Source: Stomorhina lunata | Lineage: Eukaryota; Arthropoda; Insecta; Diptera; Rhiniidae | Assembly (NCBI GenBank): GCA_933228675.1 | Contig: OW121741.1 | Coordinates: 19,271,510 to 19,335,509, forward strand | DNA: 64,000 nt | Reading direction: 5' to 3' | In this document: positions 35,423-48,400 of the stretch, piece after piece | Position numbering within the stretch: position 1 is the stretch's first letter | Layout of the letters: every line of letters starts with the position of its first letter | Program-made: the position numbers and the translations under genes | The notes under the pieces: generated by a model | The model's database searches: none | What the model was told of the DNA's origin: nothing | What the model saw: the letters and a program-made list of their open reading frames with translations, nothing else

Positions 35423-36960
35423 GAATACTTTTTAATAGAAAACTTATACCAGCGATAGCTTTTCTATACAAAACTTATACCAGCAATAACTTTTCTATAG
35501 AAAACTTATACCAGCGATAATTTTTCTTTAGAAAACTTATCCCAGCGTTAGCTTTTCAATAGAAAACTTATCCCAGCGATAACTTTATAGCAAACTTATC
35601 CCAGCGATAAATTTTCTATAGAAAACTTATCCCAGCGATAAATTTTCTATAGAAAACTTATCCCAGCGATAAATTTTCTATAGAAAACTTATCTCAGCGA
35701 TAAATTTTCTATAGAAAACTTATCCCAGCGATAAATTTTCTATAGAAAACTTATCCCAGCGATAAATTTTCTATTGAAAACTTATCCCAGCGATAAATTT
35801 TCTGTAGAAAACTTATCCCAGCGATAAATTTTCTGTAGAAAACTTATCCCAGCGATAAATTTTCTATAGAAAACTTATCCCAGCGATAAATTTTCTATAG
35901 AAAACTTATCCCAGCGATAAATTTTCTATAGAAAACTTATCCCAGCAATAAATTTTCTATAGAAAACTTATCCCAGCGATAAATTTTCTACAGAAAACTT
36001 ATCCCAGCGATAACTTTTCTATAGAAAACTTATCCCAGCTATAACTTTTCTATTGAAAACTTATCCCAGTGATAAATTTGCTATAGAAAACTTATCCCAG
36101 CGATAAATTTTCTATAGAAAACTTATCCCAGCGATAAATTTTCTATAGAAAACTTATCCCAGCAATAAATTTTCTATAGAAAACTTATCCCAGCGATAAA
36201 TTTTCTACAGAAAACTTATCCCAGCGATAACTTTTCTATAGAAAACTTATGCCAGCGATAACTTTTCTATAGAAAACTTATCCCAGCGATAACTTTTCTA
36301 TAGAAAATTTATCCCAGCGATAAATTTTCTATAGAAAACTTATCCCAGCGATAAATTTTCTATAGAAAACTATAGAAAACTTATCCCAGCGATAAATTTT
36401 CCATAGAAAACTATAGAAAACTTATCCCAGCGATAAATTTTCTATAGAAAACTTATCCCAGCGATAAATTTTCTGTAGAAAACTTATCCCAGCGATAAAT
36501 TTTCTATAGAAAACTTATCCCAGCGATAAATTTTCTATAGAAAACTTATCTCAGCGATAAATTTTCTATAGAAAACTTATCCCAGCAATAAATTTTCTAT
36601 AGAAAACTTATCCCAGCGATAAATTTTCTACAGAAAACTTATCCCAGCGATAACTTTTCTATAGAAAACTTATGCCAGCGATAACTTTTCTATAGAAAAC
36701 TTATCCCAGCTATAACTTTTCTATTGAAAACTTATCCCAGCTATAAATTTGCTATAGAAAACTTATCCCAGCGATAAATTTTCTATAGAAAACATATCCC
36801 AGCGATAAATTTTTATAGAAAACTTATCCCAGCGATAAATTTTCTATAGAAAACTTAAACTTAACTTTTCTATAAAAAACTTATCCCAGCCATAATTTTG
36901 CTATAGAAAACTTATCCCAGTGATAACTTTTCTATAGAAAGCTTGTCCCATCGATGGTTT
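35423..36960 (+). repeat. E array: 31-bp minisatellite
   Basis: About 50 units with TTTTCTATAGAAAA followed by the tag CTTATCCCAGCGATAA. Variant CCCAGCAATA recurs at 35941 and 36158, exactly 217 bp (7 units) apart, and again at 36581 after two 10-bp insertions (extra CTATAGAAAA near 36370 and 36410). The left edge has ACCAGC variants. The right edge decays at about 36850-36960. Confidence 0.97.
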
Positions 36961-38559
36961 TATTGACTTTTTCTTTCTTGTTCGTCAGTTTCTGACATTT
37001 TTTCTTAAATCTCTTTAATCCTTTGGGCTTTATAACTCCATTTCTAACCCCATCCATTAGTGTGGAAAATAACAACTAAATACCAGAATATTTCATGATT
37101 TTTTTTTCACATTCAGACAAAACACTTTCCAAAAAAAAAATGGTATTATTTATTTTTGCCAAATATTTTGCCTCCAAGATTACCCTCCTACCACTCGAGT
37201 TCGTGTGTTGCCAAAGCTGTTTCTAATAATGTTCAAGCTCTCTTTCGTTCATAGCAGAAAGTATGTTGTTAACAATATACATATTTTCAAGTGGCTTTAG
37301 GGTATTAGACATGATTTAAACATGAGCACTTTTTTTCATATACAAATTGTTGGCTTAAAATGCAAAACAAAAAATCTCTAAAAATCAGGATTTAAATAAT
37401 AAAAAATATACATATTTGTTATTTGGCTGTTAAAAATCAATTGCTGTTTTTTGTTCTTTGACTTTTGATTTGAATATAAACAATTTGTTAAAAATAAATA
37501 AATAAAATGTATTTTTTTATATCAGCACCTGCTGGTTTTCGCTTAGAATTTATACATTTTAATGTTGAAATCATATGAATTATTAATAAATTTTTTGATT
37601 TTTCATATGACTTGATTTCGTAAATTATTGATTAATTCCAAAAAATTAAATTTTTTGTTTACTTTTTGAATAATTTACAATTTTTCAATATTAGTAAAAA
37701 ATTAATATTAATCATACGTCACATATGACAAAAAAATTTATATTTGAAATTTCAGCTTAAGGGACAATGTTTTTTTTTTTTAACAGTTTATTAACAACTT
37801 CAATGCATTTTATTGTGTTAAATTTTCAGTCAATTTAAGTAACTAATATTAGACAAATTTGTATCCATCTTTACGATATACCTATAACATTACATTTTTA
37901 ATTCTCCTATGGAAAACTTTCATTATTGGTCCACCTTGTTTTTCCATTTTTGATGCTCTTCTTAAACTAAACTACCTTTAATATTAATCTACAACTAAAT
38001 GCAAAATATCCCTCTTAATCAACTAAAGCTTTGTTACCCTTTAATATTTCCATTTCCAAGGCCATCCTTACATTCAAAAGTAATGTTTACACTCTTCAAC
38101 TAAAAAGTCCTTATTTTTATTTATGTTAAAAGTTTCTTTTTACAAAAATATTTTACTCTTTTTCACAAAAAGATCCCCAAAAACTGATTTTTATTCTACT
38201 ACTACTTTCTGTTAGAAAAAGCCCAAATGTATGCTTTATATTTGTTTGCAAATTGTAATTATTCAAAAGTTTTTTTTCCTCATAGAAAACACAAACAATT
38301 TTTGAATAGAGAAAAAGCGAAATGTGTTTAAATAGAAACAAACAAAATGTTTTTTTCTTTATTATTAGAATTATAAACATTATTTTGCATAATATTTTGT
38401 AACCTTTTGTTGGCTATTGTGAAAGAGTTTTTGTGTAGAATTTAATCCCCAAAAGTAGGCTTTAGAATTGTTTAAATAGGTAACCTTTTGACCCTGTTTA
38501 ACCTTAAATTAATTTCTTAAATGTAAGCATGTACAAAACTAGCCAAAATTTCCTATTTT
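36961..38559. other. AT-rich non-repeat DNA between E and F1
   Basis: No gene is supported. Homopolymer A and T runs dominate. The minus frame at 38153-38380 is Phe/Lys/Leu-rich as expected in AT-rich DNA. The sequence grades into F-like text from about 38560. Confidence 0.65.
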
Positions 38560-41500
38560 TATCATTTTCAAAAATTTCATATTTTTCAAAAATTTTCAAA
38601 TTTTTATAAGATTTTTTCTTTAAATTTCCTAATTTTATTGGAAATTTGCCTAAAATTTCCTATTTTTATAGGAAATTTTTCTAACATTTTCTATTTTTAT
38701 AGGAAATTTTTTTTAAAATTTCTTATTTTTATACGAAATTTTTCAAAAATTTCCTATTTTTATAGGAAATTTTTCAAAAATTTCCTATTTTTATAGGAAA
38801 TTTTTCAAAAATTTACTATTTTTATAGGAAATTTTTCAAAAATTTCCTATTTTTAAAGGAAATTTTTCAAAAGTTTCCTATTTTTATAGGAAATTTTTAA
38901 AAAATTTCCTATTTTTATAGGAAATTTTTCAAAAATTTCCTATTTTTATAGGAAATTTTTCAAAAATTTCCTATTTTTATAGGAAGTTTTTCAAAAATTT
39001 CCTATTTTTATAGGAAATTTTTCAAAAATTTCCTATTTTTATAGGAAGTTTTTCAAAAATTTCCTATTTTTATAGGAAATTTTTCAAAAATTTCCTATTT
39101 TTATAGAAAATTTTTGAAAAATTTCCTATTTTTATAGGAAATTTTTGAAAAATTTCCTATTTTTATAGGAAATTTTTTAAAAATTTCCTATTTTTATAGG
39201 AAATTTTTGAAAAATTTCCTATTTTATAGGAAATTTTTGAAAAATTTCCTATTTTTATAGGAAATTTTTGAAAAATTTCCTATTTTTATAGGAAATTTTT
39301 TAAAAATTTCCTATTTTTATAGGAAATTTTTTAAAAATTTCCTATTTTTATAGGAAATTTTTTAAAAATTTCCTATTTTTATAGGAAATTTTTTAAAAAT
39401 TTCCTATTTTTATAGGAAATTTTTCAAAAACTTCCTATTTTTATAGGAAATTTTTCAAAAATTTCCTATTTTTATAGGAAATTTTTCAAAAATTTCCTAT
39501 TTTTATAGGAAATTTTTCAAAAATTTCCTATTTTTATAGGAAATTTTTCAAAAATTTCCTATTTTTATAGGAAATTTTTCAAAAATTTCCTATTTTTATA
39601 GGAAATTTTTCAAAAATTTCCTATTTTTATAGGAAATTTTTCAAAAATTTCCTATTTTTATAGGAAATTTTTCAAAAATTTCCTATTTTTATAGGAAATT
39701 TTTCAAAAATTTCCTATTTTTATAGGAAATTTTTCAAAAATTTCCTATTTTTATAGGAAATTTTTCAAAAATTTCCTATTTTTATAGGAAATTTTTCAAA
39801 AATTTCCTATTTTTATAGGAAATTTTTCAAAAATTTCCTATTTTTATAGGAAATTTTTCAAAAATTTCCTATTTTTATAGGAAATTTTTCAAAAATTTCC
39901 TATTTTTATAGGAAATTTTTCAAAAATTTCCTATTTTTATAGGAAATTTTTCAAAAATTTCCTATTTTTATAGGAAATTTTTCAAAAATTTCCTATTTTT
40001 ATAGGAAATTTTTCAAAAATTTCCTATTTTTATAGGAAATTTTTCAAAAATTTCCTATTTTTATAGGAAATTTTTCAAAAATTTCCTATTTTTATAGGAA
40101 ATTTTTCAAAAATTTCCTATTTTTATAGGAAATTTTTCAAAAATTTCCTATTTTTATAGGAAATTTTTCAAAAATTTCCTATTTTTATAGGAAATTTTTC
40201 AAAAATTTCCTATTTTTATAGGAAATTTTTCAAAAATTTCCTATTTTTATAGGAAATTTTTCAAAAATTTCCTATTTTTATAGGAAATTTTTAAAAAATT
40301 TCCTATTTTTATAGGAAATTTTTCAAAAATTTCCTATTTTTATAGGAAATTTTTCAAAAATTTCCTATTTTTATAGGAAATTTTTCAAAAATTTCCTATT
40401 TTTATAGGAAATTTTTCAAAAATTTCCTATTTTTATAGGAAATTTTTCAAAAATTTCCTATTTTTATAGGAAATTTTTCAAAAATTTCCTATTTTTATAG
40501 GAAATTTTTCAAAAATTTCCTATTTTTATAGGAAATTTTTCAAAAATTTCCTATTTTTATAGGAAATTTTTCAAAAATTTCCTATTTTTATAGGAAATTT
40601 TTCAAAAATTTCCTATTTTTATAGGAAATTTTTCAAAAATTTCCTATTTTTATAGGAAATTTTTCAAAAATTTCCTATTTTTATAGGAAATTTTTCAAAA
40701 ATTTCCTATTTTTATAAGAAATTTTTCAAAAATTTCCTATTTTTATAAGAAATTTTTCAAAAATTTCCTATTTTTATAGGAATTTTTTCAAAAATTTCCT
40801 ATTTTGATAGGAAATTTTTCAAAAATTTGTTATTTTTATAGGAAATTTTTCAAAAATTTGTTATTTTTATAGGAAATTTTTCAAAAATTTTTAGAGGGAA
40901 TTTTTCAAAAATTTCCTATTTTTATAGGAAATTTTTCAAAAATTTCCTATTTTTATAGGAAATTTTTCAAAAATTTCCTATTTTTATAGGAAATTTTTCA
41001 AATAGTTCCTATTTTTATAGGAAATTTTTGAAAAATTTCCTATTTTTATAGGAAATTTTTGAAAAATTTCCTATTTTTATAAGAAATATTTCAAAAATTT
41101 CCTATTTTTATAGGAAATTTTTCAAAAATTTCCTATTTTTATAGGAAATTTTTCAAAAATTTCCTATTTTTATAGGAAATTTTTCAAAAATTTCCTATTT
41201 TTATAGGAAATTTTTCAAAAATTTCCTATTTTTATAGGAAATTTTTCAAAAATTTCCTATTTTTATAGAAAATTTTTCAAAAATTTCCTATTTTTATAGG
41301 AAATTTTTCAAAAATTTCCTATTTTTATAGGAAATTTTTCAAAAATTTCCTATTTTTATAGGAAATTTTTCAAAAATTTCCTATTTTTATAGGAAATTTT
41401 TCAAAAATTTCCTATTTTTATAGGAAATTTTTCAAAAATTTCCTATTTTTATAGGAAATTTTTCAAAAATTTCCTATTTTTATAGGAAATTTTTCAAAAA

Positions 41501-43805
41501 TTTCCTATTTTTATAGGAAATTTTTCAAAAATTTCCTATTTTATAGGAAATTTTTCAAAAATTTCCTATTTTTATAGGAAATTTTTCAAAAATTTCCTAT
41601 TTTTATAGGAAATTTTTCAAAAATTTCCTATTTTTATAGGAAATTTTTCAAAAATTTCCTAATTTTTTCAAAAATTTCCTATTTTTATAGGAAATTTTTC
41701 AAAAATTTTCTATTTTTATAGGAAATTTTTCAAAAATTTCCTATTTTTATAGGAAATTTTTCAAAAATTTCCTATTTTTATAGGAAATTTTTCAAAAATT
41801 TCCTATTTTTATAGGAAATTTTTCAAAAATTTCCTATTTTTATAGGAAATTTTTCAAAAATTTCCTATTATTATAGGAAATTTTTCAAAAATTTCCTATT
41901 TTTATAGGAAATTTTTCAAAAATTTCCTATTTTTATAGGAAATTTTTCAAAAATTTCCTATTTTTATAGGAAATTTTTCAAAAATTTCCTATTTTTATAG
42001 GAAATTTTTCAAAAATTTCCTATTTTTATAGGAAATTTTTCAAAAATTTCCTATTTTTATAGGAAATTTTTCAAAAATTTCCTATTTTTATAGGAAATTT
42101 TTCAAAAATTTCCTATTTTTATAGGAAATTTTTCAAAAATTTCCTATTTTTATAGGAAATTTTTCAAAAATTTCCTATTTTTATATGAAATTTTTCAAAA
42201 ATTTCCGATTTTTACAGGAAATTTTTCAAAAATTTCCTATTTTTATAGGAAATTTTTCAAAAATGTCCTATTTTTATAGGAAATTTTTCAAAAATTTCCC
42301 ATTTTTATAGGAAATTTTTCAAAAATTTCCTATTGTTATAGGAAATTTTTCAAAAATTTCCTATTTTTATAGGAAATTTTTCAAACATTTCCTATTCTTA
42401 TAGGAAATTTTCAAAAATTTCCTATTTTTATAGGAAATTTTTCAAAAATTTCCTATTTTTATAGGAAAATTTTCAAAAATTTACTATTTTTATAGGAAAT
42501 TTTTCAAAAATTTACTATTTTTATAGGAAATTTTTCAAAAATTTCCTATTTTTATGGGAAATTTTTCAAAAATTTCCTATTTTTATAGGAAATTTTTCAA
42601 AAATTTCCTATTTTTATAGGAAATTTTTCAAAAATTTCCTATTTTTATAGGAAATTTTTCAAAAATTTCCTATTTTTATAGGAAATTTTTCAAAAATTTC
42701 CTATTTTTATAGGAAATATTTCAAAAATTTCCTATTTTTATAGGAAATTTTTCAAAAATTTCCTATTTTTATAGGAAATTTTTCGAAAATTTCCTATTTT
42801 TATAGGAAATTTTTCAAAAATTTCCTATTTTTATAGGAAATTTTTCAAAAATTTCCTATTTTTATAGGAATTTTTTCAAAAATTTCCTATTTTTATAGGA
42901 AATTTTTCAAAAAACTTCTATCTTTATAGGATATTTTTCAAAAATTTCCTATTTTTATAGGAAATTTTTCAAAAATTTCCTATTTTTATAGGAAATTTTT
43001 CAAAAATTTCCTACTTTTATAGGAAATTTTTCAAAAATTTCGTATTTTTATAGGAAATTTTTCAAAAATTTCCTATTTTTATAGGAAATTTTTCAAAAAT
43101 TTCCTATTTTTATAGGAAATTTTTCAAAAATTTCCTATTTTTATAGGAAATTTTTCAAAAATTTCCTATTTTTATAGGAAATTTTTCAAAAGTTTCCTAT
43201 TTTTATAGGAAATTTTTCAAAAATTTCCTATTTTTATAGGAAATTTTTCAAAAATTTCCTATTTTTATAGGAAATTTTTCAAAAATTTCCTATTTTTATA
43301 GGAAATTTTTCAAAAATTTCCTATTTTTATAGGAAATTTTTCAAAAATTTCCTATTTTTATAGGAAATTTTTCAAAAATTTCCTATTTTTATAGGAAATT
43401 TTTCAAAAATTTCCTATTTTTATAGGAAATTTTTCAAAAATTTCCTATTTTTATAGGAAATTTTTCAAAAATTTCCTATTTTTATAGGAAATTTTTCAAA
43501 AATTTCCTATTTTTATAGGAAATTTTTCAAAAATTTCCTATTTTTATAGGAATTTTTTCAAAAATTTCCTATTTTTATAGGAAATTTTTCAAAAAACTTC
43601 TATCTTTATAGGATATTTTTCAAAAATTTCCTATTTTTATAGGAAATTTTTCAAAAATTTCCTATTTTTATAGGAAATTTTTCAAAAATTTCCTATTTTT
43701 ATAGGAAATTTTTCAAAAATTTCCTATTTTTATATAACATTTCTCATAAATATTTTATATTTAAATAAAATTTTTCAAAAATTTCCTATTTTATATGAAA
43801 TTTTT
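38560..43805 (+). repeat. F1 array: 31-bp minisatellite whose monomer is an inverted repeat
   Basis: About 169 units. Each consists of the 13-base arm AAAAATTTCCTAT, the centre TTTT, the complementary arm ATAGGAAATTTTT and a single C. The whole monomer is therefore two-fold symmetric except for TTTT and C. Units at about 39110-39280 and 41025-41070 have G instead of C. Others near 39170-39420 have T. A rare variant (AAAAAACTTCTATC) occurs at 42908 and 43590, exactly 682 bp (22 units) apart. A truncated unit lies near 41660. Confidence 0.98.
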
Positions 43806-45499
43806 AAAATTTTATTTATGTTTTTAGGATATTTGTGAAAAATGTTTTGTGTGTTCATTTCTTGGTTTATTCGTTTATGATTCTATAATTTACCACAAAG
43901 TACTAATTTATGCACTTCAGTCTTGAGCTTTTGTGTAGAACCGACTTAGATCCTGATAAAAACATTATTCTTCAATGAATTTGCTTATGCTACAAGAAAT
44001 TTGCTCTTCTTTTTTTTTGCTGCTATCAAGCTGAGATAACAATTGTAAAGTCATAAGTACAAGTACCATCATCATCCTCTAAACAAATCTTCAAAAGAAG
44101 CAGATGCAAAGAAATTTGTGGAAACAGAAGAAATCTAAAGTAATTGCAATTGTAGTGGTTATGGAACTTGGGAGCAATATAACATTGTAATTGTGCTACC
44201 TCTGCTGCTGCTGCTATTGCTGGTAGTAGTAGTAGTAAAGTATTTACTAATAGAAAAACTATACAGATTCACAAATACAAGCATAAGCATTATCTCACTG
44301 AAATACGTATACAAAATTTTTCCCATTTGCACAAAAACATTTTATGGCTGCATCGTGCTCGACTTACTCTAACTTTTTTAATAGGAAAACCTAAAGAATT
44401 TTCTACACATTTCCAGATATATTTGTATGTACTTGTATGAGTAAATTGTTCATAATGCAGAATGTTTAATCGTTAATTTTTCAAGTAACTGGAAAATTCA
44501 CTTTCTAAAAAGGATTAGCATAACGAGAAAGAGGGGAAAGAAAAAGGATAAAATGAAAACTATATGAAACTATATTCAAAAGAAAACCACATAGAATTTC
44601 AAGTGCAGTAGTAGAAAATTAAATTTTTCTTTCTTGAAGTTTATTGCCTGAGCTGGGAAATAATTTCAATGAGTTTTGATTAATTTTCTTCTTGCAAAGG
44701 AAAAAAGTAAAAGTCCTGAAGGTAATCTGAGAATTTGAAAGAAAACTCTGATAAAATATTAATAACAATTCACAAAAGAAACATTATTTGCAAAATTTCC
44801 ATTAAACTGCCTCCCTAGCATATGCTTTACTTTTTCGCAAAACATCTTAATAATAAATATGCTTTGAAAATTGTTATGATTTCTTAGGAAAAGCTTAAAA
44901 TTCATTTCTATCATTATCATACTTAAACTAATCGAGCATAAAATCTCTCATTTCTCACTATAAGCAAAGACTAATAAAAACATATCCTTAAGATTTATTG
45001 TTCTAAATGTTTGTCTTACATTTATGACAAAAATCACTACACATTCAAGGATTTCTTCTAACAAATCTTAAGGATTTTCTTCAAAATATTTTTTCTATTT
45101 ATAGAAAAACGTATAAAACTTAATATGTTGTACAATAAACTATAAAACATTTATTATCCTACAATATTAAATGATTTGTCTTTATGATAATTTTTTTATT
45201 TTTAGTCTTAAGGAAATCAAAACTTTTAAAAGTTTTTTATGAATTACTCACATTTACAGACACTTATTTGGGAAAGGACAGACAGACATCTAGGCAGACA
45301 GACTTGGGTAAAGACAGACATGATTTTTGGTTCAGAAAGAACATATTTTAGAAAAACACAGATTTGGGACCGAATTATTTCTTGTTGTAAATGTGTGCGT
45401 AAATTTGTTTAAATGATTTTCGAAACACACAATAAAAGAACATAATAAAATCGGAAGGATACCTTTTACCAAAACGAAGCTCTAAACTAGCTAAGGTTT
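43806..45499. other. Non-repeat spacer between F1 and F2
   Basis: No gene is supported. Contains the short microsatellites CTGCTGCTGCTG and GTAGTAGTAGTAGTA at about 44203-44238 and GACAGACAGACA-type text at about 45276-45320. The rest is AT-rich. Confidence 0.65.
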
Positions 45500-48400
45500 T
45501 TAAACAAATTTTCAAAAATTTTCTATTTAAATCTTTAAAAAAATTCCTGTCTTTATAGGAAACTTTACAAAAATTTCCTATTTTTAAAGAAAACTTTTCA
45601 ATAATTTCCTATTTTTAAACAAAACTTTTCAAAAATTTCCTATTTTTAAAGAAAATTTTTCAAAAATTTCCTATTTTTAAAGGAAATTTTTCAAAAGTTT
45701 CCTATTTTTATATATTTATAGTAAATTTTTCAAAAATTTCCTATTTATAGGAAATTTTTCAAAAATTTCCCATTTATAGGAAATTTTTCAAAAATTTCCT
45801 ATTTTTATAGGAAAATTTTCAAAAATTTCCTATTTTTATAGGAAATTTTTCAAAAATTTCCTATTTTTATAGGAAATTTTTCAAAAATTTCCTATTTTTA
45901 TAGGAAATTTTTCAAAAATTTCCTATTTTTATAGGAAATTTTTCAAAAATTTCCTATTTTTATAGGAAATTTTTCAAAAATTTCCTATTTTTATAGGAAA
46001 TTTTTCAAAAATTTCCTATTTTTATAGGAAATTTTTCAAAAATTTCCTATTTTTATAGGAAATTTTTCAAAAATTTCCTATTTTTATAGGAAATTTTTCA
46101 AAAATTTCCTATTTTTATAGGAAATTTTTCAAAAATTTCCTATTTTTATAGGAAATTTTTCAAAAATTTCCTATTTTTATAGGAAATTTTTCAAAAATTT
46201 CCTATTTTTATAGGAAATTTTTCAAAAATTTCCTATTTTTATAGGAAATTTTTCAAAAATTTCCTATTTTTATAGGAAATTTTTCAAAAATTTCCTATTT
46301 TTATAGGAAATTTTTCAAAAATTTCCTATTTTTATAGGAAATTTTTCAAAAATTTCCTATTTTTATAGGAAATTTTTCAAAAATTTCCTATTTTTATAGG
46401 AAATTTTTCAAAAATTTCCTATTTTTATAGGAAATTTTTCAAAAATTTCCTATTTTTATAGGAAATTTTTCAAAAATTTCCTATTTTTATAGGAAATTTT
46501 TCAAAAATTTCCTATTTTTATAGGAAATTTTTCAAAAATTTCCTATTTTTATAGGAAATTTTTCAAAAATTTCCTATTTTTATAGGAAATTTTTCAAAAA
46601 TTTCCTATTTTTATAGGAAATTTTTCAAAAATTTCCTATTTTTATAGGAAATTTTTCAAAAATTTCCTATTTTTATAGGAAATTTTTCAAAAATTTCCTA
46701 TTTTTATAGGAAATTTTTCAAAAATTTCCTATTTTTATAGGAAATTTTTCAAAAATTTCCTATTTTTATAGGAAATTTTTCAAAATTTTCCTATTTTTAT
46801 AGGAAATTTTGCAAAATTTTCCTATTTTTATAGGAAATTTTGCAAAAATTTCCTATTTTTATAGGAATTTTTTTTAAAAATTTCCTATTTTTATATGAAA
46901 TTTTTTTAAAAATTTCCTATTTTTATATGAAATTTTTCAAAAATTTCCTATTTTTATAGGAAATTTTTCAAAAATTTCCTATTTTTATAGGAAATTTTTC
47001 AAAAATTTCCTATTTTTATAGGAAATTTTTCAAAAATTTCCTAGGTTTATAGGAAATTTTTCAAAAATTTCCTAGGTTTATGGGAAATTTTTCAAAAATT
47101 TCCTATTTTTATAGGAAATTTTTCAAAAATTTCCTATTTTTATAGGAAATTTTTCAAAAATTTCCTATTTTTATAGGAAATTTTTCAAAAATTTCCTATT
47201 TTTATAGGAAATTTTTCAAAAATTTCCTATTTTTATAGGAAATTTTTCAAAAATTTCCTAATTTTTTCAAAAATTTCCTATTTTTATAGGAAATTTTTCA
47301 AAAATTTCCTATTTTTATAGGAAATTTTTCAAAAATTTCCTATTTTTATAGGAAATTTTTCAAAAATTTCCTATTTTTATAGGAAAATTTTCAAAAATTT
47401 TCTATTTTTATAGGAAATTTTTCAAAAATTTCCTATTTTTATAGGAAATTTTTCAAAAATTTCCTTTTTTTATAGGAAATTTTTCAAAAATTTCCTTCTT
47501 TTATAGGAAATTTTTCAAAAATTTCCTATTTTTATAGGAAATTTTTCAAAAATTTCCTATTTTTATAGGAAATTTTTCAAAAATTTCCTATTTTTATAGA
47601 AAATTTTTCAAAAATTTTCTATTTTTATAGGAAATTTTTCAAAAATTTCCTATTTTTATAGGAAATTTTTCAAAAATTTCCTATTTTTATAGGAAATTTT
47701 TCAAAAATTTCCTATTTTTATAGGAAATTTTTCAAAAATTTCCTATTTTTATAGGAAATTTTTCAAAAATTTCCTATTTTTATAGGAAATTTTTCAAAAA
47801 TTTCCTATTTTTATAGGAAATTTTTTAAAAATTTCCTATAAAAATAGGAAATTTTTCAAAAATTTCCTATTTTTATAGGAAATTTTTCAAAAATTTCCTA
47901 TTTTTATAGGAAATTTTTCAAAAATTTCCTATTTTTATAGGAAATTTTTCAAAAATTTCCTATTTTTATAGGAAATTTTTTAAAAATTTCCTATTTTTAT
48001 AGGAAATTTTTCAAAAATTTCCTATTTTTATAGGAAATTTTTCAAAAATTTCCTACTTTTATAGGAAATTTTTCAAAAATTTCCTATTTTTATAGGAAAT
48101 TTTTCAAAAATTTCCTATTTTTATAGGAAATTTTTCAAAAATTTCCTATTTTTATAGGAAATTTTTCAAAAATTTCCTATTTTTATAGGAAATTTTTCAA
48201 AAATTTCCTATTTTTATAGGAAATTTTTCAAAAATTTCCTATTTTTATAGGAAATTTTTCAAAAATTTCCTATTTTTATAGGAAATTTTTCAAAAATTTC
48301 CTATTTTTATAGGAAATTTTTCAAAAATTTCCTATTTTTATAGGAAATTTTTCAAAAATTTCCTATTTTTATAGGAAATTTTTCAAAAATTTCCTATTTT

